This document shows positions 43,193-52,629 of a stretch of DNA of 64,000 nt, in pieces. The translations under genes and the position numbers were made by a program. Source of the stretch: Flavobacterium fluvii (GTDB taxonomy: Bacteria > Bacteroidota > Bacteroidia > Flavobacteriales > Flavobacteriaceae). The stretch covers positions 62,001-126,000 of the forward strand of contig NZ_FQWB01000006.1 in the NCBI RefSeq assembly GCF_900129545.1. Reading direction: 5' to 3'. The notes below the pieces were generated by a model that saw only the letters and a program-made list of their open reading frames with translations, was not told the DNA's origin and ran no database searches. The stretch's first letter is position 1. Each line of letters opens with the position of its first letter.

Positions 43193-44433
43193 ACAGAATA
43201 CTAATTACATCCTTTTTATTGCTTGTATTTTATTCCAATGCCCAGCAATCATTGACATTGGAAGATTGTTATGCTTTGGCCAACAAGAATTATCCCATTG
43301 CCAAACAAATTGGATTGTTGCAACAAAAATCCGATTACGAAGTGGAGGCCTTGAAAACGGGAAAACTCCCAAAAGTTGATTTGAATGCACAGGGAACCTA
43401 TCAAAATCAGGTGACCACGATTCCAAATCCATTTATTGAACCTTTGAATAAAGACCAATATCGTGTGAACTTGGACGTCAACCAACTCATTTACAACGGT
43501 GGATTGATTGACGCAAACACCAAACTCAAAGAGACCCAGGCCAAAACACAGCAGCAACAAGTCGAAGTCAATTTATACCAACTCAAAGCCAGAATCAATC
43601 AGTTATTTTTCTCCATTTTACTGTTACAAGAACGAAAAGATATTTTGGTTTCCAAACAAGAACAATTGGTTACCAAGATAAAAGAAGTCAAATCTGGAAT
43701 TCAATACGGCGCGATTCTTCCTGCCTCCGAAAAAGTGTTGGAAGCCGAAAACCTGAAAATCAAGCAACAACTTTCGGAAATTAAATTTGACAAAAAACGC
43801 TTGTTCGAAAACCTTTCTTCCTTGACTTACACAACTGTTCCAGAAACGACCACTTTGCAAAAACCAATCATAATTACCGAGGAAACTGCTGCAAACAATC
43901 GTCCAGAATTGAAATATTTTGATTTTCAAAACCAACAAATTGAAGCTTCGAAGGTCGTTGTTTCCAAAAATAATTTGCCAAAAATAAATGCTTTTGGAAC
44001 TGCAGGTTATGGAAATCCGGGTTTGGACATGATCAACAATTCGTTTCAGCCCATTTTTATGGTCGGCTTGAGAGCCAATTGGAATGTTTTTGACTGGAAC
44101 AAATCCAAAGCCGAAAAAGACGCATTAACCGTTTCTGCCGATATTGTAGCCACGGAAAGAGAGACATTTTTACTCAACAATTCCTTGCAATTGCAGGAAA
44201 TGGAAAACGAAATAAAAAAATCCGAGGAAATCATCAAAACCGACATAGAAATTATCGATTTAAGGGAATCTGTTGAAAAATCGGCCAATGCCCAATTAAA
44301 AAACGGCGTGATCACCACTTCGGAATATTTGGTGGAATTCACGAATTTGTACGAAGCCCGAACCAATCAAAAGTTGCACGAAATCCAGTTGGCTTTGGCG
44401 AAAGCGAATTATCAAGTAGCTAAAGGAAATTAA
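43189..44433 (+). CDS. TolC family outer membrane protein
   Basis: The outer membrane duct of the ABC-type pump. The 414-residue protein begins with a signal peptide ([16 protein letters not shown]) and has two OEP halves, with strands [16 protein letters not shown] / [13 protein letters not shown] and [17 protein letters not shown] / [20 protein letters not shown], and long coiled-coil helices between. The start overlaps the tetR stop. Next come HlyD and ABC genes in the same direction. Confidence 0.93.
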   Translation: MNRILITSFLLLVFYSNAQQSLTLEDCYALANKNYPIAKQIGLLQQKSDYEVEALKTGKLPKVDLNAQGTYQNQVTTIPNPFIEPLNKDQYRVNLDVNQLIYNGGLIDANTKLKETQAKTQQQQVEVNLYQLKARINQLFFSILLLQERKDILVSKQEQLVTKIKEVKSGIQYGAILPASEKVLEAENLKIKQQLSEIKFDKKRLFENLSSLTYTTVPETTTLQKPIIITEETAANNRPELKYFDFQNQQIEASKVVVSKNNLPKINAFGTAGYGNPGLDMINNSFQPIFMVGLRANWNVFDWNKSKAEKDALTVSADIVATERETFLLNNSLQLQEMENEIKKSEEIIKTDIEIIDLRESVEKSANAQLKNGVITTSEYLVEFTNLYEARTNQKLHEIQLALAKANYQVAKGN

Positions 44434-44458
44434 TAACAAAGGTTTAAAAACAATAATA

Positions 44459-45334
44459 ATGAAAAAAATAATCACACTTTTAATTTTATCAAGCCTGATT
44501 TCCTGCAACAAAAACAACGATAAAGCTGATGGCTACGGGAATTTTGAAGCAACGGAAGTCACGATTTCGGCGGAAGCCAATGGCAAAATCGAGTATTTAA
44601 AACTGGAAGAAGGCGATATTTTGGAACCAAAAACTCAAGTGGGATTGATTGACACCACCCAATTGTATTTCAATAAACAACAATTAATGGCTTCCAAAAG
44701 CACCGTTTTTTCGAAATCGGAAAACGTGTTGTCACAAATCAAAGTCTTGCAGGAGCAACTCAAAACAGCACAAATCGAGAAAAAAAGAATACAAAACATG
44801 TTTGCCGAAAATGCCGCAACAAAACGACAAGTGGATGAAATTGACGGAAAAGTGAGTGTTATTTTGGAACAAATAAAAAGCGTTCAAACCCAGAATTCAC
44901 CCATCATAAACGAAGTAAAATCGATTGATGTCCAAATCGAAAAAATCAACGACCAAATCCAGAAAAGCAAAATCATAAATCCAATTAAAGGAACGGTTTT
45001 GGTAAAATATGCCGAACCGAATGAAGTGACCGCTTTTGGAAAACCCATCTATAAAATTGCCGATATTTCGGAAATGACCTTGCGTGTTTATGTTGGTGAA
45101 ACCCAATTGTCCCAAATAAGAATAGGTCAAAACGTGACCGTGAAAATAGATGCCGAAAAAGAGATGAAATCTTGTCCAGGAACGATTTCCTGGATTGCGT
45201 CTTCGGCCGAGTTTACCCCAAAAATTGTCCAAACCAAGGAAGAACGAGTAAATTTGGTTTATGCCGTAAAAGTAAAAGTTAAAAATGACGGCAGTTTAAA
45301 AATTGGAATGCCGGCCGAAATGTGGATTAAATAA
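44459..45334 (+). CDS. HlyD family periplasmic adaptor (lipoprotein)
   Basis: A 291-residue adaptor anchored by a lipobox (LLILSSLISC, Cys16). It shows the first lipoyl half-motif GNFEATEVTISAEANGKIEYLKLEEGDIL, a coiled-coil hairpin (LSQIKVLQEQLKTAQIEKKRIQNMF and so on, about 85-165) and the second half-motif KSKIINPIKGTVLVKYAEPNEVTAFGKPIYKI. It resembles YbhG-like adaptors used with ABC-2 exporters. The spacing to tolC is 25 bases. Confidence 0.93.
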   Translation: MKKIITLLILSSLISCNKNNDKADGYGNFEATEVTISAEANGKIEYLKLEEGDILEPKTQVGLIDTTQLYFNKQQLMASKSTVFSKSENVLSQIKVLQEQLKTAQIEKKRIQNMFAENAATKRQVDEIDGKVSVILEQIKSVQTQNSPIINEVKSIDVQIEKINDQIQKSKIINPIKGTVLVKYAEPNEVTAFGKPIYKIADISEMTLRVYVGETQLSQIRIGQNVTVKIDAEKEMKSCPGTISWIASSAEFTPKIVQTKEERVNLVYAVKVKVKNDGSLKIGMPAEMWIK

Positions 45335-45377
45335 ATTTTTATTGCATTGAAATTGATTTTTGAAATTGTTATTGAGT

Positions 45378-46274
45378 ATGAGTATTATTGTCCAAAATAT
45401 TTCCAAATCTTACAACAAAGCCAAAGCTGTTGAAGCCATTACTTTTGAAGTAAAAGAAGGAGAATTATTTGGATTGATTGGACCAGACGGAGCAGGAAAA
45501 ACAACGATTTTCAGGATTTTGACCACGCTTTTGTTGGCTAATGAAGGCTCGGCAATTGTGGCTGGTTTTGACGTTATTAAGGATTATAAAGCCATTCGGG
45601 ATTCGGTGGGTTATATGCCGGGAAAATTTTCTTTGTACCAAGATTTGTCCGTGGAGGAAAACTTGACTTTTTTCGCCACGATTTTCGGGACAACGATTGA
45701 AGAAAATTATGATTTAATCAAGGATATTTACATTCAAATAGAGCCTTTCAAAACGAGAAGGGCAGGAGTACTTTCGGGCGGAATGAAACAGAAACTGGCT
45801 TTGTGTTGCGCCTTGATCCACAAACCCAAAGTCTTGTTTCTCGACGAACCAACAACGGGAGTGGATCCCGTTTCCCGAAAAGAATTTTGGGAAATGCTCA
45901 AAAGATTGCAACAAAAAGGCATCACGATTTTGGTTTCCACGCCTTATATGGACGAAGCGGCTTTGTGTGACCGAATTGCACTCCTCCAAAAAGGAAGTAT
46001 TTTGAAAATAGACAGTCCCGAAAACATCATCAAGAATTACGACAAAGTTATTTATGATGTTCGAACCCAAAACATGCACCAACTGATTCTGGATTTAAAA
46101 AATTATCCAAGCCAGTACAGCGTTTATGCTTTTGGAGAATACATTCATTATATTGATAAAAGTGCTGGTTTTAATCCAAAAGATTTGGCAGCATATTTGG
46201 AAAAGAACAAGCATTCCGAAATAGAAATCAATATTTCGAGACCAACAATAGAGGACGTTTTTATGGATTTATAA
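45378..46274 (+). CDS. ABC transporter ATP-binding protein
   Basis: A 298-residue ATPase (YbhF/CcmA-like). I use the ATG at 45378 (MSIIVQNISKSYNK); a TTG six codons earlier is the longer alternative. Walker A is GPDGAGKTT, the signature is LSGGMKQKLALC, and Walker B is VLFLDEPTTGVDP. About 75 residues follow the core, a regulatory tail common in ABC-2 drug exporters. Note GPDGAGKTT with Pro-Asp, which is acceptable for this group. Confidence 0.94.
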   Translation: MSIIVQNISKSYNKAKAVEAITFEVKEGELFGLIGPDGAGKTTIFRILTTLLLANEGSAIVAGFDVIKDYKAIRDSVGYMPGKFSLYQDLSVEENLTFFATIFGTTIEENYDLIKDIYIQIEPFKTRRAGVLSGGMKQKLALCCALIHKPKVLFLDEPTTGVDPVSRKEFWEMLKRLQQKGITILVSTPYMDEAALCDRIALLQKGSILKIDSPENIIKNYDKVIYDVRTQNMHQLILDLKNYPSQYSVYAFGEYIHYIDKSAGFNPKDLAAYLEKNKHSEIEINISRPTIEDVFMDL

Positions 46275-46275
46275 A

Positions 46276-46432
46276 AATGGCACACGGATAAAACGGATGA
46301 AGCGGATTGTCACGGATTTATTTGTATTGGTTATTTTGAAAAAATCTGTGATAATCTGTGACTCGAGCGATAGCGAACAGGCGAAGCAAATCTGTGGCCA
46401 AATAAATTTGTGCAATTTGTGGTTTAAAAAAT
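46276..46432 (+). repeat. Gap filled with CTGTG-type repeats
   Basis: This 158-bp gap between two ATPase genes is made of short AT/TG-rich units (CACGGATAAAACGGATGAAG, AATCTGTGATAATCTGTG, AATTTGTGCAATTTGTGG) plus GAGCGATAGCGAACAGGCG. Similar units occur at 33990-34022 (complement), 35141-35170, 48421-48460 and 57108-57145. Confidence 0.55.
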
Positions 46433-47167
46433 ATGACAAAAGAAAAAATAATAGCAGTTCAAAATCTATCCAAGCAATTTGGCAACTTTATCGCGGTCAA
46501 CAGTATTTCTTTTGAAGTGTACAAAGGAGAGATTTTTGGTTTTTTGGGTGCGAACGGTGCGGGAAAAACAACCGCGATGAAAATGCTTATAGGAATCTCC
46601 AAACCCACTTCCGGGGAAGCCTTGGTTGCGGGTTTTGACGTGAAAACCAACACCGAAATGGTCAAACGGAGCATTGGTTACATGAGTCAAAAATTTTCGA
46701 TGTATGACGATTTGACCATCAAGGAAAACATCACTTTTTTTGGTGGAATTTATGGTTTGAGCAGGAATCAAATCAAGGAAAAAACGGAAAAATTGGTGTC
46801 ACAATTGGAACTTGAAGATGCTGTCGATAAATTGGTTGGTTCGTTGCCTTTGGGTTGGAAACAGAAATTGTCCTTTTCGGTGGCTTTGTTGCACGAACCA
46901 AAAATCGTTTTTCTCGATGAGCCTACAGGTGGCGTTGACCCCATCACCAGAAGACAATTTTGGGAAATGATTTACGCCGAAGCTGATAAAGGAACCACGA
47001 TTTTCGTCACCACGCATTATATGGACGAAGCTGAATATTGTGATCGCGTTTCCATTATGGTCGAAGGAAGCATCGAAGCGCTCGACACACCTAAAAACTT
47101 GAAAAAGAAATACAATGTGGCGTCGATGAACGATGTGTTCTTGAAATTGGCGAGAAATGTGGAATAA
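46433..47167 (+). CDS. ABC transporter ATP-binding protein
   Basis: A second ATPase of 244 residues. Walker A GANGAGKTT, a signature-like LPLGWKQKLSFS in place of canonical LSGG, and Walker B IVFLDEPTGGVDP are visible. The altered signature (PLGWKQ) suggests an asymmetric ATP site when it dimerises with the other ATPase, as in heterodimeric exporters. Two different ATPases with two different permeases suggest one heteromeric pump or two related pumps sharing the adaptor. Confidence 0.93.
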   Translation: MTKEKIIAVQNLSKQFGNFIAVNSISFEVYKGEIFGFLGANGAGKTTAMKMLIGISKPTSGEALVAGFDVKTNTEMVKRSIGYMSQKFSMYDDLTIKENITFFGGIYGLSRNQIKEKTEKLVSQLELEDAVDKLVGSLPLGWKQKLSFSVALLHEPKIVFLDEPTGGVDPITRRQFWEMIYAEADKGTTIFVTTHYMDEAEYCDRVSIMVEGSIEALDTPKNLKKKYNVASMNDVFLKLARNVE

Positions 47168-47175
47168 CAGATTTA

Positions 47176-47243
47176 AACCATTAAGATATTAAGATTTATT
47201 AAGTTAAAGATTGTGCTTAATTTTCTTAAATATCTTAATGGTT
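47176..47243. repeat. 18-bp inverted repeat between ATPase and permease genes
   Basis: AACCATTAAGATATTAAG (47176-47193) is the reverse complement of 47225-47243 apart from one extra A. The spacer is AT-rich. It may act as an RNA stem between the two genes. Confidence 0.75.
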
Positions 47244-47264
47244 AAAAAAAATTAAAGGTTTAAA

Positions 47265-48371
47265 ATGAAAAGATTCATCGGTTTTGTGACTAAAGAATTC
47301 TATCACATTTTTCGTGACAAAAGAACTATGTTCATTCTTTTCGGGATGCCCATTGCCCAAATCATGTTGTTTGGTTTTGCCATTACCAACGAAATCAACA
47401 ACGTCAATATTGCGATTCTGGACAAATCGAAAGACGATGAAACTCACAAAATAATCAAAAAAATCAGGGCTTCCGAATATTTTAATATCGAACAGGATAT
47501 TGTCAATGAAAACCAGATTGAAAGCGTTTTCCAAAAAGGAAAGGTAAAGGCCGTTTTGGTATTCGAAACCGATTTTATCAAAAATCTGCAAACACTCAAA
47601 CAAGCCAAAGTACAAGTGATTACGGATGCCACCGACCCCAATATGGCCAATACTATTGCAAATTACGTCAACTCCATTTTACTAAATTACACGCAGGAAA
47701 TCAATAAAAACAGCAAAGCTAGTCACCTCATACAAACGCAAACCCAATTGTATTACAATCCCGAATTGAAGAGTGTTTTCAACTTTGTTCCCGGTGTCAT
47801 GACCATCATTTTGATGCTGGTTTCGGCAATGATGACTTCCATTTCCATTACTAGGGAAAAGGAATTGGGAACGATGGAAGTATTGTTGGTTTCACCCTTG
47901 AAACCTTTTCAAGTTATCATTGGCAAGGTGTTTCCGTATATTTTACTTTCCATAATCAACGCCACCATTATCCTGCTTTTGGGATTTTTTGTATTCGGAA
48001 TGCCTATTGAAGGAAACTTGTTTTTATTGGCTTTCGAAAGTGTTTTGTTCATCACCACGGCACTTTCGTTGGGCATATTGATTTCGACGGTTTCCAATTC
48101 GCAACAAACGGCCATGATGCTGTCCTTGATGGGATTGATGCTGCCCGTCATCCTGCTTTCGGGATTTATTTTCCCCGTTTCGAGTATGCCGATGGCCTTG
48201 CAAATCATCAGCAACATTATTCCAGCCAAATGGTTCATCATCATCATCAAGGCCATTTTGCTCAAAGGAGCAACCATAAACGTGATTTGGAAAGAAACAC
48301 TAATTCTGGTCGGAATGACGGTGTTTTTTATAGTGGTAAGTATCAAAAAATATAAAATCAGGTTGGAATGA
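47265..48371 (+). CDS. ABC-2 type permease
   Basis: A 368-residue membrane subunit of the YhhJ/YbhS type. One N-terminal helix (about 22-42) precedes a long periplasmic domain (about 45-175), and five helices follow, including MTIILMLVSAMMTSISITREKELGTMEVLLVSPL, the conserved loop of this family. It starts 97 bases after the second ATPase. Confidence 0.93.
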   Translation: MKRFIGFVTKEFYHIFRDKRTMFILFGMPIAQIMLFGFAITNEINNVNIAILDKSKDDETHKIIKKIRASEYFNIEQDIVNENQIESVFQKGKVKAVLVFETDFIKNLQTLKQAKVQVITDATDPNMANTIANYVNSILLNYTQEINKNSKASHLIQTQTQLYYNPELKSVFNFVPGVMTIILMLVSAMMTSISITREKELGTMEVLLVSPLKPFQVIIGKVFPYILLSIINATIILLLGFFVFGMPIEGNLFLLAFESVLFITTALSLGILISTVSNSQQTAMMLSLMGLMLPVILLSGFIFPVSSMPMALQIISNIIPAKWFIIIIKAILLKGATINVIWKETLILVGMTVFFIVVSIKKYKIRLE

Positions 48372-48382
48372 AAATATCAATT

Positions 48383-48412
48383 TCAATGGCAATGCCAATA
48401 TCAATGGCAATG
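48383..48412 (+). repeat. Direct repeat after the first permease gene
   Basis: TCAATGGCAATG occurs twice, at 48383-48394 and 48401-48412, within a low-complexity stretch right after the permease stop. Confidence 0.7.
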
Positions 48413-48468
48413 AAAAAATAAAAAATCTGCGAAAATCCGTTAAAATCAGTTTCATCCGCGTCCCATTT

Positions 48469-49593
48469 ATGAAAACAATAGTATTCATCATCCAAAAAGA
48501 GTTCCGGCAAATCTTTAGAAATAAAGCAATGCTGCCCATTATATTTGTCTTGCCGATGGTGCAATTGCTTATTTTGTCGAATGCGGCGAGTTTTGAAATC
48601 AAGAACATCAAGTTTTCTTATGTGGACAACGACCATTCCGCGGCTTCCAGGGAATTGATTTCGAAATTTGAAGCTTCCCAATATTTCAACATCATTGAAA
48701 GCTTTTCGTCCAAAAAAGAAGCCGATTTCCAGATGCAAACCGGAAAAGTGGATGCCATACTCGAAATCCCGAATCATTTTGAACGCGATTTAATCACTGA
48801 GAATTTCACCAATCTATCGGTAAGCATCAACGCCATCGACGGTGCGGCGGCAGGAGTGGAGAGTGTCTATATTTCGCAAATCATCAACGGTTTTAACCAA
48901 AAGATTCAAACACAATTGTACCAATACAACGAAGCTTCCTACATTCAACCCCTGAATATTGTCACGATTCCGTCATTTTGGTACAACAATACGTTGAATT
49001 ACAAAACCTTCATGGTTCCTGGAATTTTGGTGTTGTTGGTGACAATGCTCACGCTGTTTCTGTCTTCGATGAACATTGTTCGTGAAAAGGAAATGGGGAC
49101 TTTGGAACAAATCAACGTGACGCCCATTCAAAAATACCAGTTCATCATCGGAAAATTGTTTCCGTTTTGGGTCTTGGGATTGGTGATTTTGACAGTGGGT
49201 TTAATCATTGCAATAGCCGTTTTCAGTGTTCCTGTTTTAGGAAATATTGGCTTGATTTATTTTTTTACTTCAGTCTATTTGTTGGTCATTCTAGGCATCG
49301 GCTTAATTATCTCCAACCATTCCGACACGCAGCAACAAGCAATGTTTATAGCTTGGTTCTTTTCGGTTATCTTCATCTTGATGAGCGGATTGTTCACGCC
49401 CATCGAAAGTATGCCTCAATGGGCACAAAATGTTACTTTCCTCAATCCGATTCGGTATTTTGTGGAAATTATCCGGATGGTAATGTTGAAAGGGGCTAAC
49501 TTTTCGGATATATCCAGACCGTTTTTTATCGTTGTTTTCTATGCTTTTGCCTTGAACTGGATAGCGGTTTGGAGTTATAGAAAAGTGAATTAA
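48469..49593 (+). CDS. ABC-2 type permease
   Basis: A 374-residue permease, paralogous to the previous one (YbhR-like). It has an N-terminal helix, a large periplasmic domain, and five C-terminal helices with LFLSSMNIVREKEMGTLEQINVTPI as the family loop. Together with the first permease it gives a heterodimeric channel. It is the last gene of the TetR-controlled operon. No clear terminator follows. Confidence 0.93.
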   Translation: MKTIVFIIQKEFRQIFRNKAMLPIIFVLPMVQLLILSNAASFEIKNIKFSYVDNDHSAASRELISKFEASQYFNIIESFSSKKEADFQMQTGKVDAILEIPNHFERDLITENFTNLSVSINAIDGAAAGVESVYISQIINGFNQKIQTQLYQYNEASYIQPLNIVTIPSFWYNNTLNYKTFMVPGILVLLVTMLTLFLSSMNIVREKEMGTLEQINVTPIQKYQFIIGKLFPFWVLGLVILTVGLIIAIAVFSVPVLGNIGLIYFFTSVYLLVILGIGLIISNHSDTQQQAMFIAWFFSVIFILMSGLFTPIESMPQWAQNVTFLNPIRYFVEIIRMVMLKGANFSDISRPFFIVVFYAFALNWIAVWSYRKVN

Positions 49594-49646
49594 GGAACCT
49601 GAAACGGGTTACTTATCTGTGTTAACTGGAATTGCCAGTTCTAAAA

Positions 49647-49913
49647 TTATTCAGGCAACAAGGAGTCGCCCCAATCCTTTATTACGAATGATTTGAGCAA
49701 ACCTTCCAAAATGAATGGATCGGCCTGGGCAAAGTCTTCCGCATCTTTTCTTGTCTTGAATATAGCCATGTTTCCCCTGTCTGAAAATGGTCCTATTCCC
49801 AAAACAACGCCTTTGGCAATAAATTCATCAACTACTATTTTATGGCGTGGATAAACGGACATTATTTCATCCATGCTTGCTCCAGAGGATTCTCCAATCA
49901 ATACTGCTTTCAT
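49647..49913 (-). CDS. YciI-like protein
   Basis: An 88-residue protein of the YciI family (dimeric ferredoxin-like alpha/beta fold). Matches include YPRHKIVVDEFIAKGVVLGIGPFSDRGNMAIFKTRKDAEDFAQADPF, with the conserved His and DPF. The putative active-site Asp-His pair of the family is retained. Function is unknown in general. It is transcribed toward the efflux operon's end. Confidence 0.88.
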   Translation of the reverse strand: MKAVLIGESSGASMDEIMSVYPRHKIVVDEFIAKGVVLGIGPFSDRGNMAIFKTRKDAEDFAQADPFILEGLLKSFVIKDWGDSLLPE

Positions 49914-49966
49914 ATCTGTTCTTTTTTATGGTTTAACATTATTTATAATATGTTGGTGATTATTCA

Positions 49967-50776
49967 CTAATATTTTTCTTCCACAAATTTATGCCATTCC
50001 GTTTCAAATTCCTTTTCTGTAACTCCAAGCACTTTTTCGAAATTACAATAGGATTTTATAAATTCCGGCAGTTTGTCTTTTCCATATTTTGATACAAAAT
50101 ACTCCACTATGGTATAACCCACATTGTAAATTTGGTTGCTGTTGTTTAATTCTTTCAAAGTAGGTTTGTTCTTCATTCCGTAATTTACACTTGAGTTGTT
50201 TACTATGCCTGCTTCATAATCGCAAACCGCTTCCCAAAACCATTGAGGATAGTTTTTTTTAAATTCTTTCTCAAAATTTTCATCAAAATCAGATGCTTTT
50301 TCATTGTGGGATTTCGAGAGTGCCTCTTGTATTAGAATATTGAGTTGAACGCAATGCGTAAATTCGTGAACAGCCACTTTTTCCATTTTCTGTGGAAAAA
50401 TGCTGTTGTACCAAGTTTCATATTTTAAATGGAATGCCAAAGGGCCACGGCTGGTTCCATTTGCATTACTGTTTGGCAAACCGGTCGCGTCGTTAAATTC
50501 ATTTTGATTTGGATGAATATAAACAGTAATTTTTTCGTGTTTTGGGTCGTTTAAATCGGTTCTAATTCTTTCATAATTCAATTCGAGAACTTTGGAAATA
50601 GCTACGGCTTCACTTTCGAGAATTCCGTTATAATGAACCACAAAATTTGTTGCATTTATTATTTTGGTTTCGTTTTCAACCCTGATTTTTCTGATTAGAA
50701 AGGACATTAAAAACAATATTGCTAAACTTCCAATGGAAAGAAAAATAACTTGGACTATTTTTTTAAGTTTTTTCAT
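49967..50776 (-). CDS. Membrane-anchored peptidase MA-like metalloprotease
   Basis: A 269-residue protein with an N-terminal membrane helix (about 8-28, VIFLSIGSLAILFLMSFLI) and an extracytoplasmic gluzincin domain. The zinc motif HEFTH is at residues 137-141 (KVAVHEFTHCVQ), and the downstream WFWEAVCDYEAG Glu is the likely third ligand, as in the peptidase MA-like domain (M61-type). VYIHPNQNEF is the typical preceding strand. Substrate unknown; no neighbour suggests one. Start at 50776 gives a plausible signal anchor. Confidence 0.85.
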   Translation of the reverse strand: MKKLKKIVQVIFLSIGSLAILFLMSFLIRKIRVENETKIINATNFVVHYNGILESEAVAISKVLELNYERIRTDLNDPKHEKITVYIHPNQNEFNDATGLPNSNANGTSRGPLAFHLKYETWYNSIFPQKMEKVAVHEFTHCVQLNILIQEALSKSHNEKASDFDENFEKEFKKNYPQWFWEAVCDYEAGIVNNSSVNYGMKNKPTLKELNNSNQIYNVGYTIVEYFVSKYGKDKLPEFIKSYCNFEKVLGVTEKEFETEWHKFVEEKY

Positions 50777-51156
50777 TGGTGCGTTGGCAACTATTTTAGT
50801 TTGTTTTCACTTTTGGAATTTCAATTTTCATGACTTTATTGATGGTTTCCATTCTGGTTTTAGTTACAAAATTAAGAAAATTATCCAAGCCTGCTTTTTC
50901 AGAAATTTATTTTATTCCGCCTAAAATTAATCCTACAATTTTATTTTAACAACTGCTGTGTCAATTCTGATTTTTCAAGGGATATATTGACCCTGTTGGG
51001 GAAGAAGGTCTTGTTAAATTAAATGCAAAAAATTGAAAAAGAGAATATTACAAAATTAATTCTCTTCTTTTTCGTTTAAAGAAATAAGCTTTCTTACAGC
51101 AAATAAATTTAAAAATCGTACCTTTTACATTACTTTTAAAACTAATCCCCAAGACT
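50777..51156. other. Intergenic region, 380 bp
   Basis: Between two genes that diverge. It is AT-rich, with no strong hairpin or tRNA. A plus-strand frame (50733-50924) crosses its left part and is treated under rejected items. A TTTAAAAATC run near 51100 could be part of a promoter of the phosphoesterase gene, but no consensus is seen. Confidence 0.5.
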
Positions 51157-51726
51157 ATGGATTTGAGTAAATACAATCTAAAACGCAATTTCAATTCGAC
51201 CAAGGAACCTGAAGGCGTTATCAAAAAATCAAAAAACGAGTTGATTTTTGTAGTACAAAAGCATGCAGCCTCCCATTTGCATTACGATTTTCGGATTGAA
51301 ATGGACGGCGTATTGAAAAGTTGGGCCATCCCAAAAGGGCCGTCGATGCATTCAGAAGAGAAGAGATTGGCTATAATGGTGGAAGACCATCCTTATGCTT
51401 ACAAGGATTTTGAAGGCACTATTCCCGAAGGAAATTATGGCGCAGGGAACGTTATCGTTTGGGATAAAGGAACTTATGCTTTGTCTAATCAACGAAACGG
51501 CACTACCGTTGAAAACCAATATAAAGAAGATATTCGAAACGGAAAACTGGATTTTATCCTGGACGGCAAGAAATTGAAAGGCGAATTTGCCTTGGTTCGA
51601 TTACATGTCAACCAGAAAAATGCTTGGCTTTTGATAAAAAAGGATGACGAATATGCGACTGATTCGGATGTTTTGCTCAAAGACAAATCTGTTCTTTCCG
51701 ATATGACTTTGGACGAATTGGAGTAA
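51157..51726 (+). CDS. DNA polymerase ligase (LigD)-type 3'-phosphoesterase, stand-alone
   Basis: A 189-residue protein of PF13298, the 3'-phosphoesterase domain normally fused in LigD for non-homologous end joining. It has VVQKHAASHLHYDFRIEMDGVLKSWAIPKGPS, with the metal-binding HxxHYDFR and the later VEDHPYAYKDFEGTIPEGNYGAG. The domain trims 3'-phosphates or ribonucleotides at breaks. No ligase, polymerase or Ku gene is nearby, so it either acts alone or with a distant partner. Full-length for a single domain, so not a truncated LigD. Confidence 0.93.
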   Translation: MDLSKYNLKRNFNSTKEPEGVIKKSKNELIFVVQKHAASHLHYDFRIEMDGVLKSWAIPKGPSMHSEEKRLAIMVEDHPYAYKDFEGTIPEGNYGAGNVIVWDKGTYALSNQRNGTTVENQYKEDIRNGKLDFILDGKKLKGEFALVRLHVNQKNAWLLIKKDDEYATDSDVLLKDKSVLSDMTLDELE

Positions 51727-51731
51727 AACTT

Positions 51732-52514
51732 TCAATGAAAAAATAAGGCAATTATAATTTCAAGGGCAATCAATATAATAACCACCCATTCCAATCGAGC
51801 GCTTTCTCGAACGTTTAGCACATCGGTAAAAAGGGTCAGGTTGTTTTCGACAATTTGAAGTCGATAGTCCAAATCCTTGAAACGGGGATTGATGTCAAAA
51901 TTGGCTTTGAGGTGGCGATTCAACAAGTTTAGTTCTTCATTGTCCCAAACCAAATTGGGATCGTCCAAAATGTATAAATTATCGACAATACTGTTTTTGA
52001 CGTTCAATACCTTGCCAATGTATTTCAGCAAATTTGTTTTGGAAATACTCAGTTTTCCATGATTTTCCAGTTCCTGGATATAATGTTTGGAAGAGGTGAT
52101 GAGTTCGTCCGTCAAAACCTCGTAATGCTCCAATGCCACTGATTGCCCGATGTTGAGCATCACGATTCGCAACAGGGAAGAGTCGATTTGCGCAACGGTA
52201 ACATAATCATTTTTGACCAAAACCTTGTTTAGTCTTTCGTCCGTGATGATTCTGTATTCTTCGGATAAATCCAAATCGACAATTTTAGTGGCGTAACTTT
52301 TCATAAATTGAATGCATTCACTTTTGGCTATTGCATCATAATTGGCAAAAACCACCACGCCGTAATCAAAGACATACAAATAGCGGTTATTCTCCGTCAA
52401 TGCATAAAACACTTCGGAAGTGGAGCCCGAAAATACTTCGGCACGAAACTCGGCACGGAATTTCTTGATGTTGAAGGATTCGGCAATTTGGACAGCTTCG
52501 ATTCTGATTTCCAT
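51732..52514 (-). CDS. RMD1/YagE (DUF155) family membrane protein
   Basis: A 260-residue protein with a single C-terminal membrane segment (about 240-259, VVIILIALEIIIALFF), typical of the DUF155/RMD1 family (PF02582). Family segments are YVFDYGVVVFANYD, VAQSVALEHYEVLTDEL-like QSVALEHYEVL, and DNEELNLLNRHLKANFDINPRFKDLDYRLQIVENN. I use the ATG at 52514 (MEIRIEAVQIAESF). Eukaryotic relatives are mitochondrial; the bacterial role is unknown. The 5-base gap to the phosphoesterase gene means the two converge. Confidence 0.88.
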   Translation of the reverse strand: MEIRIEAVQIAESFNIKKFRAEFRAEVFSGSTSEVFYALTENNRYLYVFDYGVVVFANYDAIAKSECIQFMKSYATKIVDLDLSEEYRIITDERLNKVLVKNDYVTVAQIDSSLLRIVMLNIGQSVALEHYEVLTDELITSSKHYIQELENHGKLSISKTNLLKYIGKVLNVKNSIVDNLYILDDPNLVWDNEELNLLNRHLKANFDINPRFKDLDYRLQIVENNLTLFTDVLNVRESARLEWVVIILIALEIIIALFFH

Positions 52515-52576
52515 GACAAACTGTTTATACAAATTTACAGAAAAAATGCCTTACAAAAACATTGTTTTAGGCATTA

Positions 52577-52604
52577 AAAAACCGAGACGGGAGTCTCGGT
52601 TTTT
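52577..52604 (-). terminator. Terminator after the small secreted protein gene
   Basis: AAAAACCGAGAC (52577-52588) pairs perfectly with GTCTCGGTTTTT (52593-52604) around GGGA. It can act in both directions and mainly ends the transcript of the gene at 52630. Confidence 0.9.
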
Positions 52605-52629
52605 GATTGAAATTCATTTTAGAGTACTA

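Noticed and set aside
46297..46515. Plus-strand frame over the gap between the two ATPase genes
   Set aside because: It covers only repeat sequence and overlaps the ATPase start in another frame.
50733..50924. Plus-strand frame starting MERKITWTIFLSFF and ending FLYSA, with a hydrophobic helix and a FIDGFHSGF motif as in some small membrane proteins
   Set aside because: It overlaps the start of the minus-strand protease gene, has no recognisable promoter or ribosome site, and its hydrophobic start is the antisense of that gene's membrane helix. It cannot be excluded.
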